DNA from: Caprimulgus europaeus
Taxonomy: Eukaryota; Chordata; Aves; Caprimulgiformes; Caprimulgidae
Length of the DNA stretch: 64,000 bases
Direction of reading: 5' to 3'
NCBI GenBank assembly: GCA_907165065.1
Contig: OU015539.1
Location: forward strand, 18,258,816 to 18,322,815
Shown piece after piece: positions 1-12,748 of this stretch. The number at the start of each line of letters is the position of its first letter. Within the stretch, counting starts at the first letter, position 1. The notes below the pieces were generated by a model, which was not told the DNA's origin, did not search any database, and saw only the letters and a list, made by a program, of their open reading frames with translations. The position numbers and the translations under genes are program-made.

Positions 1-952
<952 letters not shown>

Positions 953-1179
953 CCTTTGGTGGGATCAAGAGCCAGAGACCTTGGGTTGTCCAAGTCCTTC
1001 CACACAAGGACCTGCCGATACTGTCCATCCAGGCGAGCCACTTCAATGCGGTTGGTGCCAGTATCTGCCCAGTAGAGGTTCTTCCCCATCCAGTCTACAG
1101 CCATTCCCTCGGGATAATCCAGCCCAAACTCAATCACGTGTTCAACAGAGCTCCCATTCATGAAAGCTCGGCTTATGGT
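953..1179 (-). CDS. LRP5: LRP5 exon 10 (beta-propeller 3)
   Basis: This 227-bp exon encodes the middle of propeller 3, equivalent to human residues of about 698-773. It begins [15 protein letters not shown], continues [20 protein letters not shown] and [16 protein letters not shown], and ends with [12 protein letters not shown] plus two bases of a Gly codon. The YWAD strand is the usual variant of YWTD. The acceptor is TTTTCCAG|ACC and the donor is AAAGG|GTAAGG. Start phase 0, end phase 2 and length equal human exon 10. The intron to exon 11 is only 315 bp. Confidence 0.97.
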
Positions 1180-3203
1180 CTGGAAAACAATTGTGCAAAA
1201 ATATTACAGTGTTTACACATACCCACTGAAATAAAAAGGAATCATTGTTACAAAGCTTAGAGTACAAAAAGAAATAAATAAAATCAGTGTTACATTTAAA
1301 AAAATTAATTTATGTTGTCAAAAAAGAGGTGGCAATTCATAGGATAAAAATACCTAAATTTTCAGAAAGCTAGTGGTTTCTGATGACCAGTCTAAGACGT
1401 CTTAAAAGGATACGACTTTCAGAAAGCACTGTGTATCTGCACATTCTTCCTTGCCCCTTTTCCCTCTCTTCTATTTGCATACAAATATATATATATAGAT
1501 ATATACACACTTCAATTATTTAATTTGCTGTAATGTTTTTAGTCTTGGAAACACATCCCAGTTCAGAGAAACCTGAATTAAATTGTTTCTCGTGATCAGT
1601 CACCTGGAGCACGTTTGCTGATCCCACCTACACTTCAGTTCCACACGCTCAGCAAAGCAAGCCACGGGGCAGGGACTGTGTACACATAAACAAGCCACTC
1701 CTAAGCAGCACCAAAACAACCCCGGGTGAACCACGGGTAACTTCCAGCACCAAGGTACAATTATGCAGCCTTGTCATCAACACTAAGCAATCATTCTACA
1801 TCTCTGCTAATATTTCAGCTATTAATTTTGTAATAACTTGATAAATGAATGTATCAGGGTAAGAGACATTTGACATTTTCAAAGGTAAATGTGAAAATCA
1901 GAACTAATGTAGTATATTTTTACAGGTATAACCCACATCTCAGGAGAAGTATAACCCCTTTGTGAATATAAGTCATCGTGTAACCATGGGCAGGAGGAGA
2001 TCAGGGAAGTGGTGCTCATCCAAGGACAGGGAGGTGACTGCAGGCTCTGGAGGGACACGACCTGCTCTAAGCTGCAGGAAGTGGGGGGTGGGGGGAAGGA
2101 AAACCCAGTTGTGCTGAAACACGCTGAGCTGCACATGAAAATACAGCATGTGCTGGATAATTCAGGAGGCCACAGAAGTGAAATATTTTCCAGTTCTGCT
2201 TAGACTGAGACTGGGACCTACACACTGACGCAGGGAAGGAATGCATTTTCCACTACAAATGGTTAAGATGACCATAGCTCCAGCTCTCCACCTGCTTGGG
2301 TGAGATTTATTTAGTAACTGTGTCTACAGGATGCTAATTTATTGCCACTGCTCCTGAAGGAAAGGTATCCACACACCAGCAGCACTGCTCATGCTGAAGC
2401 CCAACCCTCATTAGTCTTCATAGGAGGCTTTGGAAGCTGCACATGCCCCACAGTCACTCAGGGACCTTTTCTCTAGGATGGCTTGGACACATTGGCAAGG
2501 AAAATGACTGCTCTTGGAAAAACTCTTGAGAGGCTAAAGAGAGGAACTCAGTTCCAGTGAAACAAACCTGTCATTTTCTACCATTTCTTAATTCACTTCA
2601 AAAAGCCAAGTGACGCTGATGAACAGCACAACGGTCACTTCAGCAAGCACCTGGATGTCAATCAAACGTGCCACAGGAAACGTCAACCTCCTGGAGAACG
2701 TAAGGAGAACTGGGGGCAGGCAGTGTGGAGGGGACTGGACAGGTTCCCTGGCCCTTTCTGTGCCAGGCTGGAGCCACAGACCAGCGACCATCCCATAGTT
2801 CACTTGCCAAATGCTCATACTGAGTGCGACTGCCCTCCCTGTCAAAACTGGGAGAGGACAGAAAGCTCAGGGGGTTGCCAAGCTGGATGTTTACATTACT
2901 ATGTGACATGAAAAGAGCTTTTCTACAACCAGTACATATATGGATGCAGCACAGGCAGCATCCCAGACCCAGGCATTCGGTATGAGCAGCCACCACTTTG
3001 GGTTTTTATTTTGAAGCAGGAAGATGCCTGTCACCCAACTGTGCATTCAACAATGCAACTGTCTCCATCTCAAAGGGTCTCCTTGGATGCAATTCAACGA
3101 CAACATTAGCAACTGCAGGACAGATCATGTAACAGAGACCTTTGTTAGATCAAAGAAACTGCTCTGTGGCTTTATATTCAGGGAATTCACACGTCAGTAA
3201 TAC
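1180..3203 (-). other. LRP5: LRP5 intron 9 (2,024 bp)
   Basis: Intron between exons 9 and 10, from donor GTATTA to acceptor TTTTCCAG. It holds a short imperfect TA microsatellite near 1483-1510. Otherwise I see unique-looking sequence without a recognisable element. Confidence 0.85.
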
Positions 3204-3493
3204 CTTCAAACTAACATCAGTCCAATAGATTCTGTTATCAGAGACATCAAAATCCAGAGCAGATGCTTCCTTGACTCCAGTGAGAGGAATAGCAACATCA
3301 TTATTATTGGTTTCAAGGGAAATCCTATGAATTGCTGCTCTGCTTGTGAAAACTAAGAAGGCTTCAGGAATGATGCAAGTCTTCATGTCACTCAGCAGCT
3401 CAAGGCCAATGGGACAGGCACACCTGGTCTCCTGGGGCGTAAAGAAACACAGATGGCTGCAGCCTCCGTTGTTCTCTGCACATGAATTCGTTC
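3204..3493 (-). CDS. LRP5: LRP5 exon 9 (EGF-like domain 2 and start of beta-propeller 3)
   Basis: This 290-bp exon encodes the second EGF-like domain and the first blade of propeller 3, equivalent to human residues of about 601-697. The EGF part has the expected six cysteines. It begins [14 protein letters not shown], where human LRP5 as I recall it has NPC, and ends [10 protein letters not shown]. Propeller 3 then starts with [20 protein letters not shown] and reaches [11 protein letters not shown]. The [11 protein letters not shown] segment is the LRP5 version, which separates it from LRP6. The acceptor is a run of 19 T ending in AAG, and the donor is AAG|GTATTA. Both depart from the best consensus. 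The exon starts in phase 1 and ends in phase 0, with the human length. Confidence 0.96.
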
Positions 3494-5261
3494 CTTAAAA
3501 AAAAAAAAAAAAAAATTTAAAACCCCTGATATTGGTTCATTGTGGAAGTGGGGGGGAAAGGAAAGGGGAGAGGCTGAGCGGAAACGCGGTGTAACTCGAA
3601 TTATTCAAAATAAGCCAACACCATGGGTTGTCAACAGGGAATTCCAAAAAAACCATTCAAAACTCTTTCTTTTTTCCTACCCAAGGATTAGGAAGCTGCT
3701 CTTATCCCTCCTACAGTATAAATAACAGCTACCAACACATCCTTCTAGCTCCTCCAAAGATTAGATTCCTTCACTGAAGACAAGGAAAGACACACATATT
3801 CAGCTTGGTTATTTTTGGCCAAGTACCCCATCTTTTTAACTGTGAAACCACCAGTTTTACAAATGTTCAAGAACACAAAACAGCGAGGAAAGATGGGCAC
3901 CTGCAGTTCTGCCCAGCTGCTCCATTTAAAGCTGAGAAGATTCACCAGCAGAAGCAGTTCTACCAAGATCACCACAATCTCACACTTATTTTTTTGTGTG
4001 AACAATCATGACTAGATGAGGAGGGAATGAGGAGGGGCAAATAAAGACCAAAAGATAAATGAATGCCTTCTCCATCTGCTGGAACCAAGGGTTTAGGTAT
4101 TTAAAGGCAATTACCACAAAAAAATTAAAATCTCCAAGATCAGTCACAATTGGGTTTCTTTTAATTTTTTCTTTTTAGGGCAAATGTATTTCAGTCTGAT
4201 GCCTGAACTTGCAGCTTGAGGACCTGATGATCCTTCAAGCACAACTTCTTGAGAGGCTGGTAAGCCATGTACTGGCAGGGTGCAATCTGACAACCCACTT
4301 TACGTGATTCTGTTGCAACTCTTCTCAGTAGTTTTAATACTTGACCAACAAATCCATTTACTGCCACACACAGACTCTAACGTTCTGGGTAGCAGACAGA
4401 GCTGTGGTCAACATGCATCTCTCGTGAGTTACTACTGAAAGCATGATGTCCTTTGATAGTGCTAGCAGAGGACCTAAACCACTGGCTGCACCTTGCAGCA
4501 GATGCAGTGGAAGAAAAGAGCTTCAGCTGCTGGTCCCACGCTAAGGTCTAGATTTAATTGTTAAGATTTAAGCAGGATTTAGGTGTTAAAATTAACTCAG
4601 TGCCATATGCTTTGAGGCTATATTGTAATGGCCACTAACTCTGCTTCTACCACCTGACATGGGGAAAAGCATTCTGCCAACTGAACATCAGTGGGACTTT
4701 GGACTGGAAGGAAAGGGAGGTTGAGATTGGATGTCAGGAAAAAAATTCTTTGCTGAAAGGGTTCTGAGGCACTGGAAGGGGTTGCCCAGGGCAGTGGTGG
4801 AGTCCCCATCCCTGGAGGTATCCAAAAAACATGTAGACATGGCAATTCAGGACACGGTTTAGTGGGCATGGTGGTGATGGTTGGACTTGATGATCTTAGA
4901 GGTCTTTTCCAACCTTAATGATTCTGTGATTCTATGAAAAGAGCAACAGAAAATGGAGCAATTCTGTGAGCACCAGAAGTAATGATTCCTACAGACTGGA
5001 GGTAGGAATAAAGTTCTCCTGGTAAAAATCCAAAGAGCGCAGTGTAAGCTGCAGGAAGGCTTACCTCAAATGTCACAATAGCTGAAAGCCCACAGTTCTC
5101 CTGCAACACTGTATTTTCCCAATTTTATAAACAAACTTTTGCTTTAAAATTATTCCAACATATGACACCACAGTTACCCTCATTACAAGCAATCAACAGC
5201 TAATGAAAGCAAGCCCATCTAGAAACTCCTGTAGCTCCATCCTAGGATTGCTCACACTTAC
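3494..5261 (-). other. LRP5: LRP5 intron 8 (1,768 bp)
   Basis: Intron between exons 8 and 9. Its acceptor end is a 19-T polypyrimidine tract (3497-3515 on the plus strand as A). It contains one CR1 piece (4703-4936); the rest shows nothing recognisable. Confidence 0.85.
4703..4936 (+). mobile_element. CR1 LINE 3' end
   Basis: CR1 is the dominant non-LTR retrotransposon of birds and is nearly always truncated at its 5' end. This copy carries the typical terminal segment (TTCTTTGCTGAAAGGGTTCT, then CACTGGAAGGGGTTGCCCAG) and ends in the CR1 tail ATTCTGTGATTCTATGA at 4920-4936. It is antisense to LRP5. The start is approximate. Confidence 0.88.
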
Positions 5262-5478
5262 CAAACACTTTGGTAACACTGGTTGCTTTCAGGCCCATCA
5301 AATCTGGCAGCTGATCAATGATGACGTCTCTGCTCGCCTTTACCTTGTGAACCCTTTCAATGCTTCGTCTCTGCCAGTCAGTCCAGTAGATGTAATCGCC
5401 CAGCAGCGTGAACCCAAATATATGTGGCAGCTTATCTTCTAGGAGAGTTTTCCTCATTGTTCCATCAACATTTATGAC
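5262..5478 (-). CDS. LRP5: LRP5 exon 8 (end of beta-propeller 2)
   Basis: This 217-bp exon completes propeller 2, equivalent to human residues of about 529-601. It begins VINVDGT and contains [34 protein letters not shown] and [14 protein letters not shown]. The segment VHKVKASRD after the YWTD blade is the LRP5 form and differs from LRP6, which has an RSAERE-type sequence. The acceptor is CCCACAG|GTC and the donor is TTTG|GTAAGT, a near-perfect consensus. The start phase is 0 and the end phase is 1, leaving one G of a Gly codon that exon 9 completes. Length matches human exon 8. The upstream intron of about 53 kb is the dominant feature of this window. Confidence 0.97.
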
Positions 5479-6364
5479 CTGTGGGATGCATGAGAAAAAA
5501 GGGAAAAATAATCCCTAATGTGGGTACAATTAAAATGGCAATATCAATCATATTTTGACAATTCCTCTGTTTTTATGCAAGAACCTCCTCCAGTGTGCTT
5601 CCTGCAAAAGAACACACCTCTGGTTGTTGAAAGAGAAATAGATCGGAATGACAAGGCTGGAAGTAGCTTATCTCACCCCTTCTCCAATGAAAAACCTAAG
5701 CAATACGGATTTAACTTGCATTGGTTGAAACCTGCAAAGACCACCACAAAGGGAGTGGGTTTTGGGATGGGAGTGAGGTTCAGGAGATTTTTAATCTCCA
5801 TTCATGTCTTGGTCTCACTACTGAGCCCTCTCTCCAACAACCAGGGACGGCTGGAGTGACCTCTGGCACTCCATGACGGGCACAGAGGCCACCAGAATTC
5901 TTCCAGAGCCCACATGGCCATGTCGCATCTGCACCTTCTGAAATTTTTGGTCTTTTACCACAAAAGAACTAACTTCATCTCACTCTTGTGATAAGATCTT
6001 TAGAGATGTGGAGTAAGCATTGCCATATAAATTTATACTCCTGAAACTGCAGAGAAAGCAAAACAGTGTTGGGAGATGAGATAAACCCCATAGATATTAT
6101 ATATATATATGCTCTTGGTTAATTATTTCATAACCAGTCAGTACAACGATCTTGTCCTTTGCCTAGCACAAGGTAAGAGACTCATAGAGCCTGACCCTGG
6201 TCAATAATCATCAGGCAAGACAGAAAATTAAAATGTCCACAAACAATTCCCCATGCTGGATGCCTAAAGTCACCTCCATCCACTACCCAAACTGCAATAA
6301 CCTTTGCAATCATCCAGACATCTCTTACCCACGGCAAAGAGTGGATATGCATAAGACCTAGGCA

Positions 6365-6545
6365 AAATATTTATCTTAAAACTATTTTAAAATTAAATTT
6401 ATTAATTTAAAATAATATATAAACATTTAAATTTACTCAATATTTAAATTTATTTTTAAAATAAATTATTATAATTTCTTAAAATAAATTATTATAATGA
6501 TAGATTATTTAAATATTTAAATTTATTTTAAAAACATTTTTAAGG
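6365..6545. repeat. AT-rich low-complexity block
   Basis: About 180 bp of nearly pure A and T built from TAAATTTA, TTTAAAT and AAATAAATTATTATAAT words. The last word occurs twice, near 6460 and 6481. Many words are self-complementary. No gene signal is present. Confidence 0.85.
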
Positions 6546-7157
6546 TGAGACTTGAAAATTTATACTGTGAGCAGCATCAAGTTCAGTATCACATTAGAAC
6601 CAAAACAATAGACCACAACTGAAGACAATTTATTTTCCAATGTGATTCAATCAGATTGAATCAATTTGTTGCTAGAGATGCTTCACAGGTAGACAACTGC
6701 TGTGCTTTCATTTAGACTGCCATGGCTTGGGACTGAGGCTTTAAACAGTCTCCTCTACTGTTCTTTGGAAATTATTTGCTCATTTAGATACAAAATACTG
6801 AACCTGTGCCCCGTAGGAGATGAAGTTGCCCTCACTGTGCAACATTCCTGTCTTCCTGTGATTTAAAGACAGCTGTGGTCGTTTCAACACTCTATGGCCC
6901 CGACTTTTAAACTGCCAAGTGTTCAAGCAATATTTAATTCTTCTTAAAAAATGTCTACAACTTAAATGCAATGTAATATTAAACCATTAAATGCCTCTGT
7001 TGTGGGCAGTCAAAACCCACCATCAGATGGTGGTGGAAGCAGGGAGCTGTAAAGCTCTGTCCTTACAGGGCAGGCAGCAGAAGCACCTTCTGTGTTTAAC
7101 ATGAGCAGTGACAATCATCAGGTCCTACTAATGAGCAGGTGAAGTTAGGTGCGTTTG

Positions 7158-7217
7158 TAAACACCCATGGCAGACACACAAATGAATTAAACACCCATGG
7201 CAGACACACAAGTCAAT
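7158..7217. repeat. Two-copy 30-bp tandem duplication
   Basis: A 30-bp unit beginning TAAACACCCATGGCAGACAC is repeated at 7158 and 7188 with about two differences. It lies just upstream of an LTR. Confidence 0.9.
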
Positions 7218-7751
7218 TAAAAAATGAAACCTCCAGTCTGACATGCTCTAATATTTCGCAAATTTGTGAACTCAACACGCGTCTCCTCCGTGACACAGCT
7301 GGGGCACAAGGTTTCACCTTCAGAGAAACACAAAGATGTGGTCACCAATTTCATCTGAAAAATCGTTTAACGCTAGCACACGGCACTGGGTCTGCACGGC
7401 TGGGTTTTGGTAGTTGAGGGACCACAGCGGTGGCTTCTGTGAGAAGCTGCCAGAAGCTTCCCCCATGTCCCACACAGCCAGTGCCACCGGCTCCATGAGG
7501 GACCCGCTGCTGGCCAAGGCCGAGCCCATCAGTGATGACAGTAGTGGCTTAGGACAATATATTTTAGAAGAGGAAAATAAAAACCTGCTGTGCAGCAGCA
7601 GCCCAAGAGAGGAGTGAGAAGATGAGAGAAACAACTCTGCAGACACCAAGGTCAGGGAAGAAGGAGAGTGAGGAGGTGCTCCAGGCGCCAGAGAAGAGAT
7701 TCCCCTGAAACTTGCTGTGAAGACCATGGTGAGGCAGGGTCCTGCAGCCCC

Positions 7752-7890
7752 TGGAGGTCCATGGTGGAGCAGATGTCCCCCTGCAGCCCATGGAGGTCCA
7801 TGGTGGAGCAGATGTCCCCCTGCAGCCCATGGAGGTCCATGGTGGAGCAGATGTCCCCCTGCAGCCCATGGAGGACCCCACACCGGAGCA
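7752..7890 (+). repeat. 39-bp tandem array inside the LTR
   Basis: Units start at 7752, 7791 and 7830 with TGGAGGTCCATGGTGGAGCA and include TGCAGCCCA. A degraded fourth unit begins at 7869. The period is exactly 39 bp. Confidence 0.93.
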
Positions 7891-7936
7891 GGTGGACACC
7901 TGAAGGAGGCTGTGACCCCACAGGAAGCCCGCGCTG

Positions 7937-8200
7937 GAGCAGGTTCCTGTCAGGACCTGTAGCCCGTGGAGAGAGGAGCCCAGGCTGGAGCAGGTTCCTG
8001 TCAGGACCTGTAGCCCGTGGAGAGAGGAGCCCAGGCCAGAGCAGGTTCCTGTCAGGGCCTGTAGCCCGTGGAGAGAGGAGCCCAGGATGGAGCAGGTTCC
8101 TGTCAGGACCTGTAGCCCGTGGAGAGAGGAGCCCATGCTGGAGCAGGTTCCTGACAGGACCTGTAGCCCGTGGAGAGAGGAGCCCAGGCCGGAGCAGGTT
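7937..8200 (+). repeat. 51-bp tandem array inside the LTR
   Basis: Five nearly identical units start at 7937, 7988, 8039, 8090 and 8141 with GAGCAGGTTCCTGTCAGG and carry TGTAGCCCGTGGAGAGAGG. A diverged sixth begins at 8192. The period is exactly 51 bp. There are no spacers, so it is not a CRISPR array. Confidence 0.95.
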
Positions 8201-9566
8201 TGCTGGCAGGACTTGTGACCCTGTGGGGGACCCGCGCTGGAGCAGTCCCTTCCTGAAGGACTGCACCCCATGGAATGGACCCAGACTGGAGCAGCTCGTG
8301 AAGAGCTGTCAGTCATGGGAAGGACTCACGTAGGAGAAGTTGGTGGAGGACTGTCCCCTGTGAGAGGGACCCCACGCTGGTGTGGGGGAAGGAGTCCTCC
8401 CCCTGAGGAGGAAGGAGCAGCAGAACCAACGTGTGATGAACTGACCCCAACCCCCATTCTCTATCCCCCTGTGTCGAGGAAGGAGGTGGAGACAATCATG
8501 AGTGCAGCTGAGCCCGGGAAGCAGGGAGGGGTGGGGGGAGGTGGTTTAAGATTTAGTTTTATTTCTCATTATCCTCCTCTGATTTGATTGGCAACAAACT
8601 AAATCGATTTCCCCAAGCCAAGTCTGTTTTGCCCGTGCCAGTCCCTGGTGAGTGATCTCTCTCTGTCCTCATCTCCACCCACGAGCCTTTCATTGTGTTT
8701 TCTCTCCCCCGTCCAGCTGAGAGGGACGGTGATAGAGCAGCTTTGGTGGGCACCTGGTGTCCAGCTGAGGTCAACCCACCACACACACATGGGATGTGCA
8801 CTAGATCTTCCAGCCGCCGCCAGCCAAACAGCAGAGGTGAGCAGTCAGCTCCTGTATCCTGTGTTTGCCTATGCCAGACACCAAAAAAATCACTATAACA
8901 CAGTCTATCCTGCAGCCCCAGACAACAGAGGTCTTCAACCACAAAAGAAATCAACTCCACAAGAACCTGGAGCCTATCAAGCAGCTTATGTGAATTCACA
9001 CACGTGCTACAACGCACGTTTTGGATTCCATCTCGATAAAAAGCTTCGTGCTGGGAACAGTGAAAAAGAACACCGGTGCTCCTGACAACTAAGGTGGGGG
9101 AAGTTTTGTGTCAGACCATCAACCAACCATTCTCCTGCTAGTCGATGAAGCAGCAGAGACTGAAGATTAATGTCTTTTGATTTTGTTAAGCTAAATAGAG
9201 TGCATTCAAAAGAAATAAAAGGCTGTGTCTGCGGTTAACAGCCAAGTGGTTCTGCAGCTATCTCATTACATCATGTCCAGGCAAACCCCAAATGCTCTCT
9301 TACTGACAACAGTGTCAGTCCCACAGGCAGTTCTGCAGGTTCAGAAGTTCATCGCATACTCAGGTGCTGCAGCCAAACTGGTGCCACGCTGAGTAAATGA
9401 GACACAACGTGTCGGTGGGATGATGATCCAACGACCACATTTCCAACTGATTTTACAGATCTGGACAGTGAGAGTATCATCCAAATCCTAGAGCTGCTAA
9501 CTACAGCACACCAGAGGGAGATTCAACCCAAGGATCCAGAAACACGCTATTTAAATCCACGCACTT

Positions 9567-9976
9567 CTGCACATGGTGCAGATGACATCAAGCTGTTGAA
9601 TTTCATGAACCTCATGAAGTTCAGCAAGGCCAAGTGCCAGGTCTTCCACCTGAGCCAGGGCAATCCCCAGTAGCAATACAGGCGGGGGATGAATGGATTG
9701 AGCAGCCCTGCTGAGACAGACTTGGGGCTACTGGTGGATGAAAAGCTGGACATGAGCCAGAACTGTCGTAGCTCAGAAAGCCAATCATGTCCTGGGCTGC
9801 ATGAGAAGAAATGTGGCCAGCAGGTCAAGGAGGTGATTCTGCCCCTCTACTCTGCTCTCTTGGGACCTCACCTGGAGTACTGTGGCCAGCTCTGGGGTCC
9901 CCACTATAAGACAGACATGGACCTGTAAGAGGAAGTCCAGAAGAGGCCACAAAAATGATCAGGGGACTGAAAGACT
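9567..9976 (+). mobile_element. CR1 LINE, part A (interrupted)
   Basis: This is the end of CR1 ORF2 read on the plus strand. Recognisable phrases are AAGTTCAGCAAGGCCAAGTG, GGGGCTACTGGTGGATGAAA and CACCTGGAGTACTGTGGCCA. The reading frame is broken. It stops inside the conserved word AAAATGATC...GGGCTG, where part B is inserted, and resumes at 10650. Confidence 0.85.
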
Positions 9977-9977
9977 T

Positions 9978-10649
9978 ATAGAACCATAGAATCCTAGAAC
10001 GTTGTGAGCTGGAAGGGACCCACCAGGATCATCAGTCCAACTCCTGTCCCTGCACAGGACAATCCCAACATTCACACCATGTCCCTGAGGGCCTTGGCCA
10101 AATGCTGCTGGAATCCTGTCAGCCTTGGGGCCATCAGCACCTCCCTGGGGAGCCTGTGCCAGTGCTCCACCATCCTCTGCCTCAAGAACCTTTTCCTCAT
10201 GGCCAACCTCACCCTCCCCTGCCACATCTTCCTGCCATGGCCTCTGCTCCTGGCGTTGGTGGCCAGAGAGAAGAGCTCAGCGCCTGCCCCTCCTCTTCCC
10301 CTGGGGAGGAAGTTCCAGACCGCCAGGAGATCTCCTCTCAGTCTCCTCTTCTCCAGGCTGAACAAACCAAGTGACTCCAGCCTCTCCTCACACCCTTCCC
10401 CTCCAAACCCTTCCCCAATGTTGTGTCCCTCCTCTGGACACTCTCCAGCAGCTTTAGATCCTTTTTCTCCCGCGGTGCCCAAGCTGCCCCCAGTGCTGGA
10501 GGTGAGGCCGCCCCAGTGCAGAGCAGAGCGGGACGATCCCCTCCCTGGCCCGGCTCGCAGTGCAGGGCTGGGTGCCCCCAGGACAGGGGTGGCCTCTTGG
10601 CTGCCAGGACACACTGTTGGCTCATGTTCACCTTGCCATGGACCAGAAC
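9978..10649 (-). mobile_element. CR1 LINE, part B, inserted in part A
   Basis: A minus-strand CR1 of another subfamily. Its 3' end lies at 9978 (TAGAACCATAGAATCCTAG on the plus strand) and its 5' truncation point is near 10649 (CATGGACCAGAAC). It runs in the LRP5 sense direction. The flanks belong to one interrupted plus-strand CR1. Confidence 0.87.
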
Positions 10650-10722
10650 TTCTGCTGTGAAGAAAGGCTGAGAGAGTTGGGGTTGTTCAGCCTGGAGAAG
10701 AGAAGGCTCCGGGGAGACCTTA
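10650..10722 (+). mobile_element. CR1 LINE, continuation of part A
   Basis: Resumes part A with CTGAGAGAGTTGGGGTTGTT and GGAGAAGAGAAGGCTCCGGG, the segment that normally follows the sequence lost at 9976. The 3' tail is missing. Confidence 0.82.
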
Positions 10723-11212
10723 TTGTGTCATTCCTACATCCTATGGCTGGCCAAGCACAGTGGGAATGCAGATCCAAAAGGTGGAATCAAACAACAATAA
10801 AATGCTTAATGGCTTACAGCTCGGCTGAGAAGATGATAGGAAAGTGTTTGCTTTCTGTCTCCTAACATCCCTCCCCCCAGTCCTGTGGGCAGAACATCTA
10901 TGAATCCAAGCAGGATTCCCTTGGATGCAGAAGGGCAGCTCTGGCTTGGACTTCTCTGTGCCGTGGGCAATTGAGCCCTCCTAGTGGTAGCCAATTTGTG
11001 GCAACAGGCAGGAAATGCTGACGAACCATCAGACTGTCTCCTAGTCAGAGCCAGGCCAAAGCTTCAACACTGAGCTGCCACATGCAGTTCCAGACAGGCA
11101 CACAGAGATAATCTTTACCTCAAATTTTGCTGACACCCATCTTCCCAGAGGTTTCCCTCTACTCCAGCATATTAACCAAAACCATGATGATGCAAAATAA
11201 AAATGTACAAAC

Positions 11213-11832
11213 ATGGAATCCCAGACTGGTTTCGGTTGGAAGGGACCTCAAAGCTCATCCAGTCCCAACCCCCCTGCCAGCAGCAGGGACACCTTCCACT
11301 AGACCAGGTTGCTCAAAGCCTCATCCAACCTGGCCGAGAACACTTCCAGGGAGGAGCAGCCACAGCTTCTCTGGCCAACCTGGGACAGGGTCTCACCACC
11401 CTCACACCAAAGAATTTCTTCCTCACATCTCATCTCCATCTCCCCTCTGACACTTTCAAGCCATCACCCCTTGTTCTGTCACTCCCTGCCCTTGGCCAAA
11501 GTCCCTCCCCAGCCTTCCTGGAGCCCCTTCAGGTACTGGGAGGCCACTAGAAGGTCTCCCTGGAGCCTTCTCTTCTCCAGGCTGAACAGCCCCAACTCTC
11601 TCAGCCTGTCCTCACAGCAGAGCTGCTCCAGCCCTGGCATCATCCTCGTGGCCTCCTCTGGCCTGGCTCCAGTAGCTCCATGTCCTTGTGCTGTTGGTGG
11701 CCCCAGCACTGGAGGCAGCACTGCAGGTGGGGTCTCAGGAGAGCGGAGCAGAGGGGCAGAATCCCCTCCCTTGACCTGCTATCCACACTTCTGCTCATGC
11801 AGCCCAGGATGAGGTTGGCCTCACAATACGGC
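11213..11832 (-). mobile_element. CR1 LINE fragment
   Basis: The 3' end is at the left (GGAATCCCAGACTGGTTTCG). It runs through CCTCAAAGCTCATCCAGTCC to the ORF2 end segment near 11820 (CCCAGGATGAGGTTGGCC). It is a close relative of the copies at 29510-30412 and 42397-42602. Confidence 0.88.
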
Positions 11833-12748
11833 CAAAAGCTCAACTCCTGTCACTGAAATGGCACAGCTAATTAAACATGGCATGAACTCATCATTTACCA
11901 TCTGAAATGGCCCATGGGCTGCTGACTGCAGCCACGGGGAAGCTGTTGAGGTGTGTTCCTTGTAATTTAGCACAGAGAGACCACAACAGGCTCTCTTCTG
12001 CTCAGGGTTTCCATCCACTTCCTATAACTGAGAAACGGATCTCAGCTTGGGTCAAAGGACAAATGCAGCACGAAATCTGCTGTCCAAGGTCCATCTGAGC
12101 AGAGGCACACACACACACTAACACTCCCTGATTAGTCTTAGGACTTCAATGACAAATCTCTTAACGAGGCATCGCCAAGCTCCGCTAAAATCTGTTGTGG
12201 GTAAAATGAAATCAACATCAAACACCTTAATGAATTGAATTACACAAAAACCACAGTAAGGTGTGATTTTTTAATTTTTTAAGATGCTGCTGCAGTGTAT
12301 GCAAAGTGATTTAACAAATATTTCCAAATATAACACTCAAAAGCCCTTGGCTCTTTGAAGAAGATTAAAGTAAAACAATGCAATTAAATTCTACCCATCA
12401 GTGTGATGCACGTAGTCAAGTGACATTTCAGGTGCATCTCTGAAAAAAACATCTCTTCAGCATACAGATGGGATGTCTTTTGTCAGAACAACCAAGAGAG
12501 CTCAGACACGTTGCTTCTTTAGTTAATTCATTAAGATAAACCAAAATTTATTCAATTGCTACAGACCAAGCTGTAGTCAAACAGAAACAAATTCCTGGGC
12601 TGAGCTAAATCACTATGTGAGCAGTACGCAGGTTCCATGGTGAAATGACTGCTGTCCTGTGAGGAGACCCATGTGGTGAGCTTGTGGGTTCACAACTCTT
12701 CTCTTGCAGATCTATTTGTCTTCGCCTGGGGAAGAGGAGAGCTAGACT

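Larger units (their letters stand above)
7398..8783 (+). mobile_element. Solo LTR of an avian endogenous retrovirus, with internal minisatellites
   Basis: The sequence follows a long LTR type I know from bird genomes. It starts near GGGTTTTGGTAG with GTGGCTTCTGTGAGAAGCTG at 7431. The central part carries repeated WGGAGCAG phrases (7752-8200). The 3' part has AGGAGTCCTCCCCCTGAGG at 8391, CAAGTCTGTTTTGCCCGTGC at 8619 and the terminus GGTCAACCCACCACA at 8769-8783. No internal retroviral genes flank it, so it is probably a solo LTR. The 5' edge is eroded. It is antisense to LRP5. Open frames across it in several frames result from repeat units divisible by three. The exact family name cannot be given without a library search. 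Confidence 0.75.

Noticed and set aside
7937-8200. CRISPR-like regular repeats
   Set aside because: Units are directly abutting without spacers and the host is a vertebrate; it is an LTR minisatellite.
7564-8333. Open frames of 204-250 codons on both strands
   Set aside because: They result from 39- and 51-bp repeat units inside an LTR, open in several frames at once.
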